From positions 558,001-622,000 of the forward strand of contig NZ_CP101464.1 in assembly GCF_024362365.1 (NCBI RefSeq): 64,000 bases of DNA, given 5' to 3'. A program made the translations under genes and the position numbers. This document shows, piece after piece, positions 29,575-38,582 of this stretch. Source of the stretch: Janibacter sp. CX7 (lineage in GTDB: Bacteria > Actinomycetota > Actinomycetes > Actinomycetales > Dermatophilaceae). Numbering within the stretch: the first letter of the stretch is position 1; each line of letters opens with the position of its first letter. The notes under the pieces are model-generated. The model had not been told where the DNA came from, ran no database searches, and worked only from the letters and a program-made list of their open reading frames with translations.

Positions 29575-30432
29575 ATGGCGAAGGAATCCGCCAAGGGCAC
29601 CGGCATCTGGAGCGTCCTCGCGATCCCGATCATGATCTGGACCGTGCTGCCGCTGCTGTGGATGCTCTCGCTCTCGCTGAAGAGCGCGAGCGACCTGGCC
29701 AACCCCGACAAGGCCTACCTCGGCAACTTCTGGCCGAAGGACCCGACGCTCGACAACTACCGGCTGATCTTCACCGGCGGCGCGAGCGACCTCTTCATGC
29801 CGGCGCTGCGCAACTCGCTCATCGTCTGCCTGCTCGCGACGCTCATCTCCGTCGTGCTCGCGATGTTCTGCGCCTACGCGATCTCGCGGCTGGAGTTCAA
29901 GGGCAAGAAGATGATCCTCACGACCGCCCTCGCGGTTAGCTTCTTCCCGGTCGTCGCGATGGTCACGCCGCTCTTCGACGTGTGGAGCCGGATCGGTCTC
30001 TTCGACACCATCCCCGGCCTGATCATCCCCTACCTCGCGCTCACCCTGCCGCTGTCGATCTGGACGATGTCGGCCTTCTTCCAGCAGATCCCGTGGGAGA
30101 TGGAGCAGGCGGCGCAGGTCGACGGCGCGACGAGTTGGCAGGCCTTCCGCAAGGTGATCATCCCGCTCGCGACGCCGGGCGTTTTCACGACCGCGATCAT
30201 CACCTTCTTCACCGCCTGGAACGACTTCGTCTTCGCGATCTCGCTGACCTCCGACCAGGCCCGCACGGTCCCCGCCGCGCTCGCCTTCTTCACCGGTGCC
30301 AGCCAGTTCGAGCAGCCGACGGGCGCGATCATGGCGGCCTCGGTCGTCGTCACCATCCCGGTCGTCATCCTCGTGCTGATCTTCCAGCGCCGGATCGTCG
30401 CCGGCCTGACCTCGGGCGCCGTCAAGGGCTGA
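29575..30432 (+). CDS. Sugar ABC transporter permease (SugB-like)
   Basis: The 285-residue MalG-type permease has six predicted membrane segments and the EAA loop EQAAQVDGATSWQAFRKVIIPLATPG near residue 180. ATG 29575 follows the first permease by 1 base with GGGGAGG upstream. It ends with the positively charged QRRIVAGLTSGAVKG tail typical of this subunit. Neighbours make it part of the same carbohydrate importer. Confidence 0.92.
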   Translation: MAKESAKGTGIWSVLAIPIMIWTVLPLLWMLSLSLKSASDLANPDKAYLGNFWPKDPTLDNYRLIFTGGASDLFMPALRNSLIVCLLATLISVVLAMFCAYAISRLEFKGKKMILTTALAVSFFPVVAMVTPLFDVWSRIGLFDTIPGLIIPYLALTLPLSIWTMSAFFQQIPWEMEQAAQVDGATSWQAFRKVIIPLATPGVFTTAIITFFTAWNDFVFAISLTSDQARTVPAALAFFTGASQFEQPTGAIMAASVVVTIPVVILVLIFQRRIVAGLTSGAVKG

Positions 30433-30463
30433 CCCCCGCCTTCACAGAACTGGAGAACACCCC

Positions 30464-31723
30464 ATGGCTGAGATCACCCTCAACAACATCGTCAAGAAGT
30501 ACGGCGACGGCTTCCCCGCGGTCAACGACGTGAGCCTGGACATCAAGGACGGCGAGTTCATGATCTTCGTCGGCCCCTCCGGCTGCGGGAAGTCCACGCT
30601 CCTGCGGATGGTCGTCGGGCTCGAGGACATCACGAGCGGCGAGCTGCTCATCGACGGCAAGCGGGTCAACGACCTCTCGCCCAAGGACCGCAACCTGTCG
30701 ATGGTCTTCCAGAACTATGCCCTCTACCCGCACCTGAGCGTGTACGAGAACATCGCCTTCCCCCTTCGCCTGTCGAAGGGGAAGCACAGCGACACCGACA
30801 TCGACAGCAAGGTGCGCATGGCCAGCTCGATGCTCGAGCTCGACGAGCACCTCGACCGCAAGCCGGCGAACCTCTCCGGTGGTCAGCGGCAGCGCGTCGC
30901 GATGGGCCGGGCGATCGTCCGCGACGCCGACGCCTTCCTCTTCGACGAGCCGCTGTCGAACCTCGACGCCAAGCTGCGCGGCCAGATGCGCACCGAGATC
31001 GCCCGCATGCAGCGCCGCATGGGCACGACGACGATCTACGTCACCCACGACCAGACCGAGGCGCTCACCCTCGGCGACCGGGTGTCGGTGCTCAAGAAGG
31101 GCGTCCTGCAGCAGTGCGCCAGTCCGCGCGAGCTCTACGACCAGCCGGTCAACCTCTTCGTTGCGGGCTTCATCGGCACGCCGCCGATGAACTTCCTGCC
31201 CGCGGAGGTCCACGGCGACGAGCTGCAGCTGCCCTTCTGCCGGGTGCCGATGCCGCAGGCCGTGCGCGAGCGCGCCGGGGGCAAGGACCTGCTCATCGTC
31301 GGCATCCGCCCCGAGCACATCAAGGACGCCGACCTCGGCGACGTGCCCGCCGGCGGCGTGCGCTTCGCGGCACCGGTCGACCAGACGGAGTGGCTGGGCA
31401 ACGAGCAGTACGCCTACATCCCCTTCGCCGTCGAGGGCGACGTCAAGCACAAGCTCGACGAGCTCGACAAGGAGCTCGACGGCGAGGGTATGCGCACCCA
31501 GATGGTCATCAACCTCGACCCCCGCTCGCGGGTGCGTGAGGGGGACGACGGCAACTTTGTCTTCGACCCCGCCCTCATGCACGTCTTCGACCCGGAGACC
31601 GGCGACTGCCTCACCCGTGACGACGCGAAGGCCGCGGAGATCGCCCACCAGTCCGAGGAGGACCGGCAGCGCGCGCTCGAGCGGGCCCGGGCCCGCGAGG
31701 CGGAGTCCGTCACCACCGGCTGA
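30464..31723 (+). CDS. Sugar ABC transporter ATP-binding protein (MsmX/UgpC/SugC-like)
   Basis: The 419-residue ATPase has Walker A GPSGCGKST (37-45), Q-loop VFQNYALYPHLS, signature LSGGQRQRVAMGRA, Walker B FLFDEPLSNLDA and H-loop THDQTEAL, then the C-terminal TOBE/MalK regulatory region. It is about 40-50 residues longer than usual, with an acidic/arginine-rich tail (EEDRQRALERARAREAESV). An inverted CCCCTTCG pair (30761-30781) inserts the residues PLRLSKG after the Q-loop. The last gene of the operon. Confidence 0.93.
   Translation: MAEITLNNIVKKYGDGFPAVNDVSLDIKDGEFMIFVGPSGCGKSTLLRMVVGLEDITSGELLIDGKRVNDLSPKDRNLSMVFQNYALYPHLSVYENIAFPLRLSKGKHSDTDIDSKVRMASSMLELDEHLDRKPANLSGGQRQRVAMGRAIVRDADAFLFDEPLSNLDAKLRGQMRTEIARMQRRMGTTTIYVTHDQTEALTLGDRVSVLKKGVLQQCASPRELYDQPVNLFVAGFIGTPPMNFLPAEVHGDELQLPFCRVPMPQAVRERAGGKDLLIVGIRPEHIKDADLGDVPAGGVRFAAPVDQTEWLGNEQYAYIPFAVEGDVKHKLDELDKELDGEGMRTQMVINLDPRSRVREGDDGNFVFDPALMHVFDPETGDCLTRDDAKAAEIAHQSEEDRQRALERARAREAESVTTG
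30761..30781. repeat. Inverted CCCCTTCG pair inside the ABC ATPase gene
   Basis: CCCCTTCG (30761-30768) and CGAAGGGG (30774-30781) form an 8-bp stem around CCTGT within coding sequence. The leucine codon is CTT, rare in this genome, as required by the motif. Confidence 0.6.
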
Positions 31724-31766
31724 CGAGCAGGGCTGACGGGCGACGCGTCGGCGCCGTCCCGAAGGC

Positions 31767-32729
31767 CTATCGAGCCGCGTCGACCCCCAGGTCGGCGCGG
31801 CTCGGTGCGTGTGCCCCGGCGTGGGCGACGGTGCGCGCGGCGGCGTCGACAGCGCGCTCGATGGCCGCGGAGACGACCCGGCCACGGGCCTTGCGCAGGC
31901 GGGCCTTGGGCTCGGCCCCGCCGAGGAGGCCGGCGTCGAGCAAGCCGGAGAGCAGGCCCGCCATGAAGGAGTCGCCGGCACCCACGGTGTCGACGACGTC
32001 GACGCGGGGAGCGCGCAGCTGGATGCGGCGGCCCGAAGGGAGGATCGCCAGGGCCCCGGCGGCGCCCAGCGTGCACACGGCGAGCGCGGGCCCGAGGTCT
32101 CGCCAAGAGCGCAGCACGTCGGCGATCTCGTTGTGGTCGAGCGGGCGGCCGGCGAGCCAGGCGATGTCCTCGTCGCTCGCCTTGACGACATCGCTCACCG
32201 CGATGCGGCGCTCGATCTCGGCCCGGGCGGCGTCGCGGTCGGGCATGAGGTCCGGTCGGCAGTTGGGGTCGTAGGAGATCGTGTGGGCGCGCGCGGCACC
32301 GGTCATCGCGGAGAGGACGTCGACGCCACCGGGGCGCAGCAGGGCGCCGAGGGAGCCGGTGTGCACGTGGCCACCGACCTCGGGCAGCTCGGGCAGGCGC
32401 CAGTCGAGGTCGAAGGTGTAGGTCGCCGCGCCGCTCCCGTCGAGGGTCGCCGTGGCGATCGAGGTGTCCCGGGCGCGGTCGCTGCCCGGGACGAGGGCGA
32501 CGCCGGCCGCGGCGAGGTGCTCGCCGATCGCGGCCCCCCGGGCGTCGCGGCCGAAGTGGGTCGCGAGCGTCACCGGGTGGTCGAGGCGGGCCAACCCGAC
32601 GGCGACGTTGAGGGGGCTGCCGCCGACGTGCTCGCTGCGCTGCCCGTCCGCCCCGACGACGACGTCGACGAGCGACTCGCCGATGACGAGCGTCGGGGCG
32701 GGCGGTGCGGAGCGGCGGCGGCGGGGCAC
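31767..32729 (-). CDS. PfkB-family carbohydrate kinase (fructokinase-like)
   Basis: The 320-residue ribokinase-family sugar kinase carries signature 1 GGSPLNVAVGLARL and signature 2 DTVGAGDSFMAGLLSG with the catalytic aspartate GAGD. The VIGESLVDVV start is standard. Fructose is the likeliest substrate, but the family is broad. It is convergent with the sugar ABC operon and shares a strand with glpX 13 bases upstream, suggesting a two-gene unit for sugar phosphate metabolism. Confidence 0.85.
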   Translation of the reverse strand: MPRRRRSAPPAPTLVIGESLVDVVVGADGQRSEHVGGSPLNVAVGLARLDHPVTLATHFGRDARGAAIGEHLAAAGVALVPGSDRARDTSIATATLDGSGAATYTFDLDWRLPELPEVGGHVHTGSLGALLRPGGVDVLSAMTGAARAHTISYDPNCRPDLMPDRDAARAEIERRIAVSDVVKASDEDIAWLAGRPLDHNEIADVLRSWRDLGPALAVCTLGAAGALAILPSGRRIQLRAPRVDVVDTVGAGDSFMAGLLSGLLDAGLLGGAEPKARLRKARGRVVSAAIERAVDAAARTVAHAGAHAPSRADLGVDAAR

Positions 32730-32742
32730 GGGACCAGTCGGG

Positions 32743-33762
32743 TCAGGCGGTCGGGTAGGGGGAGACGCGCTGGACCTTCGTCAGGTTGTGGTGCGCCTCG
32801 ACGGTGCGGATCGTGCCCGACTTGCTGCGCATGACGAGCGAGTGGGTCGTCGCGCCGCCGGCGCGGTAGCGCACGCCGCGCAGCAGCTCGCCGTCGGTGA
32901 TGCCCGTCGCGACGAAGTAGCAGTTGTCGGTCTGGACGAGGTCGTCGGTCGTGAGGACCTGGTCGAGGTCGTGGCCGGCGCCGACCGCGTGCTGGCGCTC
33001 CTCGTCGTCGCGGGGCCACAAGCGGCCCTGGATGACTCCGCCGAGGCACTTGATCGCGCAGGCGGTGATGATGCCCTCGGGGGTGCCGCCGACGCCGAGC
33101 AGCAGGTCGATGCCGGTGTCCGGGCGGGCGGCCATGATCGCGCCCGCGACGTCGCCGTCGGAGATGAAGCGGATCCGCGCCCCGGCGGCGCGGACCTCGT
33201 CGGCGAGGTCGGTGTGCCGCGGGCGGTCGAGCATGACGACCGTGACGTCCTCGGGCTGCTGGCCCTTGGCCTTGGCGATGCGCTTGATGTTCTCCTTCAC
33301 CGGCAGGCGGATGTCGACGACGTCGGCGGCCTCGGGCCCGGTGACGAGCTTGTCCATGTAGAAGACGGCGCTGGGGTCGTACATCGTGCCCCGGTCGGCG
33401 ACGGCGAGGACGGAGACCGCATTGGTCATCCCCTTCGCCGTCAGTGTCGTGCCGTCGATGGGGTCGACCGCGACGTCGCAGGCGGGGCCGGTGCCGTCGC
33501 CGACCTCCTCGCCGTTGAAGAGCATCGGGGCCTCGTCCTTCTCGCCCTCGCCGATGATGACGACGCCGCGCATCTGGACGCTGGAGATCATCGAGCGCAT
33601 CGCGTCGACGGCGGCGCCGTCGGCGGTGTTCTTGTCGCCGCGACCCACCCACCGGCCCCCGGCGAGGGCGGCGGCCTCGGTGACCCGCACGAGCTCCATC
33701 GCGAGGTTGCGGTCGGGGTGCATCACCCCGGCGCTCGGGGTGGACGTCTGGGCCTGGCTCAT
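32743..33762 (-). CDS. glpX: Class II fructose-1,6-bisphosphatase
   Basis: The 339-residue enzyme hydrolyses fructose-1,6-bisphosphate in gluconeogenesis. Metal-site motif [12 protein letters not shown], plus [38 protein letters not shown] and [14 protein letters not shown], are the class II (GlpX) pattern. Actinobacteria usually have this as the only FBPase. The upstream [29 protein letters not shown] block is the substrate region. Confidence 0.94.
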   Translation of the reverse strand: MSQAQTSTPSAGVMHPDRNLAMELVRVTEAAALAGGRWVGRGDKNTADGAAVDAMRSMISSVQMRGVVIIGEGEKDEAPMLFNGEEVGDGTGPACDVAVDPIDGTTLTAKGMTNAVSVLAVADRGTMYDPSAVFYMDKLVTGPEAADVVDIRLPVKENIKRIAKAKGQQPEDVTVVMLDRPRHTDLADEVRAAGARIRFISDGDVAGAIMAARPDTGIDLLLGVGGTPEGIITACAIKCLGGVIQGRLWPRDDEERQHAVGAGHDLDQVLTTDDLVQTDNCYFVATGITDGELLRGVRYRAGGATTHSLVMRSKSGTIRTVEAHHNLTKVQRVSPYPTA

Positions 33763-33860
33763 GCTTCTCCTCAGATACGGCTGGTCGTCGGGCCGAGCCT
33801 ATCGGCCGGGCCGCCGACAGGTGTCCGGGCCGCGCTGTGGCGCGTGCGACCATGGAAGGC

Positions 33861-34553
33861 ATGAGCTCAGCCCCCGGCGACCAGGCCGCGACCCCCTCCT
33901 CGTCGGCTCCCGATCGCGAGTCGACCCCCGAGGAGCTCGCCGCCCAGCAGGGGGTCCCCGCACGCGGCGCGAGCCACTACGCCAAGGGCACGAGCGCCAA
34001 CATGGTTCGCTCGATGGTCGTCATCGTCGGGCTCGCGCTCGCCCTCTTCCTCGTCACCGGGCGCCCCAACAGCGTCACGCCGCAGGCCGTCGACGTCTCC
34101 GCCGCCGCGGAGTACCGCGCCGCCGAGGCGGGTGAGCCCTTCGCCTACGCGGACCAGTTGCCCGACGGGTGGACCGCGACGAGCGTGCGCTACGTGCGCT
34201 CCAAGGGCGGCGTCATGGTGTGGAATGCCGGCTACACGACCCCCGACGGCGAGTTCGTCTCCGTGCAGCAGGCGGTCGACCCCGGCCAGGCCTGGATCGA
34301 CACGCAGACCAACAACGGTCGCCCCGTCGGCACCGTCGAGACCTCCGACGGTCGCGAGTGGGCCAAGCGTGACCGCGAGGGCAAGGTCCAGCGCAGCCTC
34401 GTCAACGTCCCCGACGCGAAGGGGGAGCTGACGACCCTCGTCACCGGCACGGGCAGCTGGGAGCAGCTGCAGGCCTTCGCCGAGCACCTGACCCCCGCGA
34501 AGGTGACGAAGCCCGGCGGCAGTGCGAGCCCGAGCGCGTCGCCGTCCTCATGA
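33861..34553 (+). CDS. DUF4245 membrane-anchored protein
   Basis: The 230-residue protein has a Ser/Pro-rich cytosolic start, one transmembrane helix (about 52-72, MVRSMVVIVGLALALFLVTG) and an extracytoplasmic domain with LPDGWTATSVRYV, GYTTPDGEFVSVQQAVD and VTGTGSWEQLQAFAEHL. These match the actinobacterial DUF4245 family of unknown function, which is commonly found beside glpX and xseAB. ATG 33861 is chosen over 33852 because GGAAGG precedes it. Divergent from glpX. Confidence 0.8.
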   Translation: MSSAPGDQAATPSSSAPDRESTPEELAAQQGVPARGASHYAKGTSANMVRSMVVIVGLALALFLVTGRPNSVTPQAVDVSAAAEYRAAEAGEPFAYADQLPDGWTATSVRYVRSKGGVMVWNAGYTTPDGEFVSVQQAVDPGQAWIDTQTNNGRPVGTVETSDGREWAKRDREGKVQRSLVNVPDAKGELTTLVTGTGSWEQLQAFAEHLTPAKVTKPGGSASPSASPSS

Positions 34554-34573
34554 CGTCCTGAGAGGTCCCTCGC

Positions 34574-34978
34574 TCAGCGGCCCAACGCCGTGGTGACGAG
34601 CGGGACCAGACCGGAGTGGGCGAGGTGGAGCCCGCTGATCTCGTCGAGCTGCCACCAGGCGAGGTCGTCGTGCTCCTCGGGCTCGAGGTTGGCCGGCGTG
34701 CCCTGCCAGCCGTCGACGACGAAGGTGTGCAGCTCCAGGTCGTCGCCGAGCCGCACCACCGGCGGGTCGAGCGCGCGCCACCGGGTGACGGTCACGCCGA
34801 TCTCCTCACGGCACTCGCGCACGAGCGCCTCCTCGGGTGACTCGCCGGCCTCGATGTGACCGCCCACCCCGTCCCAGCAGTCGGGGTAGTGCTGACGACG
34901 GGGGTGCCGGTGCGCCAACAGCACGCAGCCGTCGGCGACGAGAAGCCCCATCGCGACGCGGTGCAGGCGCCCCGTCAC
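34574..34978 (-). CDS. NUDIX hydrolase
   Basis: The 134-residue protein has the Nudix box GGHIEAGESPEEALVRECREEIGV with the catalytic REEIG-type residues. It probably cleaves a nucleoside diphosphate linked to a moiety X; substrate unknown. It lies just downstream of xseB on the same strand (10-base gap). Confidence 0.85.
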   Translation of the reverse strand: MTGRLHRVAMGLLVADGCVLLAHRHPRRQHYPDCWDGVGGHIEAGESPEEALVRECREEIGVTVTRWRALDPPVVRLGDDLELHTFVVDGWQGTPANLEPEEHDDLAWWQLDEISGLHLAHSGLVPLVTTALGR

Positions 34979-34988
34979 GGCAGCCCGC

Positions 34989-35219
34989 TCACTCGTCGGT
35001 CGTGTCCTGCGACCCCAGGCTCGCCTCGGCCTTGTCGAGCCATGCCTCGCAGTGGGCGGCGAGGGCCTCGCCCCGCTCCCACAGCCGCATCGACTCCTCG
35101 AGACCGGCCTGACCCCCTTCGAGCCGGGCGACGAGCTCGATGAGCTCCTGGCGCGCCTCCTCGTAGGACAGGTCGGCGACGTCGGGCTGCTCCTGCTCGG
35201 GCTGCGGGTCGGTGGCCAT
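34989..35219 (-). CDS. xseB: Exodeoxyribonuclease VII small subunit
   Basis: The 76-residue helical protein has the LSYEEARQELIELVARLEGGQAGLEESMRLWERGEALAAHCEAWLDKAE core of XseB. Several copies coat the XseA subunit. ATG 35219 is chosen because a TACAGT box sits 7 bases upstream; a GTG 3 codons earlier is possible. It lies 26 bases after xseA. Confidence 0.9.
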   Translation of the reverse strand: MATDPQPEQEQPDVADLSYEEARQELIELVARLEGGQAGLEESMRLWERGEALAAHCEAWLDKAEASLGSQDTTDE

Positions 35220-35226
35220 GGCGACC

Positions 35227-35232
35227 ACTGTA
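35227..35232 (-). promoter_or_regulatory. -10 box of a probable leaderless transcript (xseB)
   Basis: TACAGT on the minus strand ends 7 bases before the ATG of xseB, inside the short xseA-xseB gap. Confidence 0.35.
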
Positions 35233-35245
35233 GGCGGGGCTGCCG

Positions 35246-36478
35246 TCAGGAGTCCGTGACCCGCACGGCGAAGTCGCCGTCGGCCACGGTCACCCGCAGC
35301 AGGTCGTCGACGGCGAGGGCGGCGCGGGAGGCGACGACCTCCCCTTCGGGCCGCTGGACGATGGCATAGCCGCGCTCGAGGGTGGAGGCGGGGGAGAGGA
35401 CCCTCGCCTGCGACCGCAGGTGGCCGATGCGGTCGCGCTCGCGGTGCAGCAGCGCCTCGACCCGGCCGTGGGCCCGCCGCCGCAGGGAGGTGACGACCTC
35501 GCGCTGCGCCCGGACGAAGGCGGTGCGGTCGGTGAGCACCGGCCGGCTCGTCAGGTGGACCAGGCCACGGCGTTCGCGCTCGACGAGGCCGGCGAGCGCG
35601 GCTCGGGCCCGGGTGCGGGCGTCGACGACCCCGGCGCGTTCCTGGGCGGCGTCGGGGCAGATGAGCTTCGCGGCGTCGGTGGGGGTGGAGGCGCGCACGT
35701 CGGCGACGAGGTCGAGCAGGGGGCTGTCGACGTCGTGGCCGATGGCGCTGACGACCGGGGTGCGCGCGTCGGCGACGGCGCGCACCATCGTCTCGTTGCT
35801 GAAGGGCAGCAGGTCCTCGACCGACCCGCCGCCGCGGGCGACGACGATGACGTCGACCTCGTCGACGGCGTCGAGCTCGGCGACGGCCGCGGTCACCTCG
35901 GTCACCGCGGTCGGCCCCTGCACGGCGACCTGACGGATCTCGAAGGGCAGCCCCGGCCAGCGGCGCCGCGCATTTTCGACCACGTCACGCTCGGCGGCGC
36001 TCGCGCGGCCGCAGACGAGGCCGACGCGGCGGGGGAGGAAGGGGAGCGGTCGCTTGCGCGAGGCCTCGAAGAGCCCCTCGGAGCGCAGGTGCTGCTTGAG
36101 GTACTCGATGCGGGCGAGCAGCTCACCGACGCCGACCGGTCGGATCTGTCGGACGTCCATGGACAGCGACCCGCGCTGGGTCCAGTAGCTCGGCTTGGCC
36201 TGCACGACGACCCGCGCGCCCTCGCCGAGCGGCGCGGCCATCGCGTCGAGCGCGGTGACCCGCACCATGCACGACAGCGACATGTCGACGTCGGGGTCGC
36301 GCAGGGTCAGCCAGGCCGTACGCGCCCCCGGGCGCCGGGTCAGCTGCACGACCTGACCCTCGACCCAGGTCACCGACATCTTGTCGACGTAGTCGGCGAT
36401 CTTCATGCTCAGCAGGCGCACCGGCCACGGCTGCTCGGCCGTCGTGTCGGCTGCCTTGTCGGGAAGGGGGGTGCTCAC
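35246..36478 (-). CDS. xseA: Exodeoxyribonuclease VII large subunit
   Basis: The 410-residue nuclease subunit degrades single-stranded DNA. The N-terminal OB fold contains VEGQVVQLTRRPGARTAWLTLRDPDVDMSLSC. The catalytic domain has RPLPFLPRRVGLVCGRASAAERDV, IVVARGGGSVEDLLPFSNETMVRAV and SAIGHDVDSPLLDLVADVRASTPT. An arginine-rich coiled-coil region precedes the C-terminal LERGYAIV motif. Operon with xseB. Confidence 0.94.
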   Translation of the reverse strand: MSTPLPDKAADTTAEQPWPVRLLSMKIADYVDKMSVTWVEGQVVQLTRRPGARTAWLTLRDPDVDMSLSCMVRVTALDAMAAPLGEGARVVVQAKPSYWTQRGSLSMDVRQIRPVGVGELLARIEYLKQHLRSEGLFEASRKRPLPFLPRRVGLVCGRASAAERDVVENARRRWPGLPFEIRQVAVQGPTAVTEVTAAVAELDAVDEVDVIVVARGGGSVEDLLPFSNETMVRAVADARTPVVSAIGHDVDSPLLDLVADVRASTPTDAAKLICPDAAQERAGVVDARTRARAALAGLVERERRGLVHLTSRPVLTDRTAFVRAQREVVTSLRRRAHGRVEALLHRERDRIGHLRSQARVLSPASTLERGYAIVQRPEGEVVASRAALAVDDLLRVTVADGDFAVRVTDS

Positions 36479-36508
36479 GGCCCACAGTCAAGCAGCCCGT
36501 GCCGACGG

Positions 36509-36548
36509 CCGGACCCCGGCTCGCTGCGAGGCGCGAGCCGGGGTCCGG
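36509..36548. terminator. Terminator between the secreted protein gene and xseA
   Basis: CCGGACCCCGGCTCGC (36509-36524) and its perfect 16-bp complement (36533-36548) surround a TGCGAGGC loop. On the minus strand it lies after the secreted-protein gene and before xseA. Confidence 0.7.
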
Positions 36549-36577
36549 GGCGAAGGGAGCGTGTGCCCGTGGGTGGG

Positions 36578-37324
36578 TCAGGGAGCGGTGGTACCGGCCG
36601 GGCAGTTGACGCGGTAGTCCCACGCCGTGCCGTCGGGGCCGGTGACGACGACGGTCACCTCAGTGCTCGTCCCCGCGGGCAGGGTGAGCGTGGCCGAGCC
36701 GGTGCCTTCGTTGATGTCGTCGCCGACGACACCGGTGTCGTGGATCAGGGCACCCTCGTAGAAGACCTGGAACTGGTCAGGTACGCCATAGGCCTCCCAC
36801 TCGAAGAGGAAGGAGGTCGGGCCCGCGGCCCCGATGCCGTGGACGGTGGTCGTGACCCCCGCGCCGCCGGACGAGGTCGACGCATTGCACGGCGTCACCG
36901 GCGTCGGGTCGGTGGTGGTCACCGAGTAGAGGACGAGGTAGGAGATGTCCTGGGTCCTGCCCTGCTTGTTGGTGCTGCTGCTGACGCCGGAGGTGCCGCT
37001 GCCGTCGTGCGCGAGGGTGGCGGACTTCAGGCACCACGAGGCGTCCTCGAGGGTGAGGTCCGGGTCGCCGCTGACGAGGGTGAAGCTCGTCCCGGTGATG
37101 GTCACGACGACGTCGATCGGGTCGCCGGTGCGGGTGTCGGTGACGGTCACCGTTGTCGGCCCGTCGAGGTCGGCGTCGATCTTCGTCGCGGTCGTGTGGT
37201 CGGTGCAGTGCTGGGTGGCGGCCCCGGCCGGTGGCGCGAGGGCGAGGGCGGCGAGGACGAGCGCGAGGGCGGCGAGCAGTGCCGTGCCGACGCGCAGCGG
37301 ACGAAGGGGGTCGAGCGTGTGCAT
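36578..37324 (-). CDS. Secreted protein of unknown function
   Basis: The 248-residue protein has a clear signal peptide (LRVGTALLAALALVLAALALAPPAGA, cleavage near residue 35). The mature part is rich in Thr, Val and Gly with paired cysteines, suggesting beta-strand structure (TVTVTDTRTGDPIDVVVTITGTSF, STEVTVVVTGPDGTAWDYRVNC). No catalytic motif is seen. ATG 37324 has GGGAGG upstream. It is followed by its own terminator, so it is probably monocistronic. I do not recognise the family. Confidence 0.75.
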   Translation of the reverse strand: MHTLDPLRPLRVGTALLAALALVLAALALAPPAGAATQHCTDHTTATKIDADLDGPTTVTVTDTRTGDPIDVVVTITGTSFTLVSGDPDLTLEDASWCLKSATLAHDGSGTSGVSSSTNKQGRTQDISYLVLYSVTTTDPTPVTPCNASTSSGGAGVTTTVHGIGAAGPTSFLFEWEAYGVPDQFQVFYEGALIHDTGVVGDDINEGTGSATLTLPAGTSTEVTVVVTGPDGTAWDYRVNCPAGTTAP

Positions 37325-37477
37325 GGTGGTTCCTCCCGAGAGCCTCGTCGTCGTCGACGAGGTCCCCGCCAGTGTCGGTCCGCGACGACGGCGCCCGACA
37401 CCGGTCGGATCTGCCCATTGACACCGGCCCCCGGCCGTGGGATGGGCCACGATCAGGGGCCGTCCAGCCCACTCACC

Positions 37478-37483
37478 TACGAT
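37478..37483 (+). promoter_or_regulatory. -10 box of a probable leaderless transcript (ispH)
   Basis: TACGAT ends 7 bases before ATG 37491 of ispH. A second ATG lies within it (37482), but that start would place the box on the codon. Confidence 0.45.
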
Positions 37484-37490
37484 GGGTGGC

Positions 37491-38543
37491 ATGACGACGA
37501 GCGTGACCCCTCCCGCCGAGACCGACGCCCCGCAGGACGCCAAGCGCGTCCTGCTCGCCGCCCCCCGCGGCTACTGCGCCGGCGTCGACCGGGCCGTCGT
37601 GACGGTCGAGAAGGCCCTCGAGCTCTACGGTCCCCCCGTCTACGTGCGCAAGGAGATCGTGCACAACAAGCACGTCGTGACGACTCTCGAGAAGCGCGGC
37701 GCGATCTTCGTCGAGGAGACCGACGAGGTCCCCGAGGGTGCGACCGTCGTCTTCTCGGCGCACGGAGTCGCCCCGGTCGTGCACGACGAGGCCAAGGCCC
37801 TGAGCCTCAAGACGATCGACGCGACCTGCCCCCTCGTCACCAAGGTGCACCGCGAGGCCGTGCGCTTCGCCGACGACGACTTCGACATCCTGCTCATCGG
37901 CCACGAGGGGCACGAGGAGGTCATCGGCACCTCCGGCGAGGCGCCCGAGCACATCACCCTCGTCGAGGGCCCCGACGACGTCGCCAACGTCGAGGTCCGT
38001 GACCCCGACAAGGTCGTGTGGCTGTCGCAGACCACCCTGTCGGTCGACGAGACGATGGAGACGGTGCGCCGGCTGCGCGAGAAGTTCCCCAAGCTGCAGG
38101 ACCCGCCGTCCGACGACATCTGCTACGCGACGCAGAACCGTCAGCTCGCCGTCAAGCAGATGGCCAAGGACTGCGACCTGATGATCGTCGTCGGCTCGCG
38201 CAACTCGTCCAACTCGGTGCGCCTCGTCGAGGTCGCCATCGAGCACGGCTCGCGCGACGGGCACCTCGTCGACTACGCCGACGAGATCGACGAGTCCTGG
38301 CTCGACGGCGTGCGCACCGTCGGCGTCACCTCCGGTGCCTCGGTCCCCGAGATCCTCGTGCGCGGGGTCCTCGACTTCCTCGCCGAGCGTGGCTACGGCG
38401 AGCCTCAGCCGGTGACCGCGGCCGAGGAGTCGCTCCTCTTCGCGCTGCCCAAGGAGCTGCGCCGCGACCTCAAGGCCGCAGGCATGAGCGACCAGATGAA
38501 GCACGACGCCGGCGCGCTCGGCGACGCGGGCCAGCTGCACTAG
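37491..38543 (+). CDS. ispH: 4-hydroxy-3-methylbut-2-enyl diphosphate reductase
   Basis: The 350-residue iron-sulfur enzyme performs the last step of the MEP pathway, giving IPP and DMAPP. The three cluster cysteines are in [21 protein letters not shown] and ICYATQNRQ. The substrate-binding [11 protein letters not shown] and [10 protein letters not shown] motifs are present. The N-terminal about 18 residues are an extension. A REP-like element follows the stop. Confidence 0.95.
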   Translation: MTTSVTPPAETDAPQDAKRVLLAAPRGYCAGVDRAVVTVEKALELYGPPVYVRKEIVHNKHVVTTLEKRGAIFVEETDEVPEGATVVFSAHGVAPVVHDEAKALSLKTIDATCPLVTKVHREAVRFADDDFDILLIGHEGHEEVIGTSGEAPEHITLVEGPDDVANVEVRDPDKVVWLSQTTLSVDETMETVRRLREKFPKLQDPPSDDICYATQNRQLAVKQMAKDCDLMIVVGSRNSSNSVRLVEVAIEHGSRDGHLVDYADEIDESWLDGVRTVGVTSGASVPEILVRGVLDFLAERGYGEPQPVTAAEESLLFALPKELRRDLKAAGMSDQMKHDAGALGDAGQLH

Positions 38544-38582
38544 CCCTTCGAGACGGCCGCGGGCGGCCTCCTCAGGGAGCGG
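38544..38582. repeat. REP-like intergenic element, copy 2
   Basis: CCCTTCGAGACGGCCGC ... GGCCTCCTCAGGGAGCGG fills the entire 39-base space between the stop codons of ispH and the convergent IclR gene. It shares ends with copies 1 and 3; the centre differs but keeps a GGCCGC/GCGGCC-type stem. Confidence 0.7.
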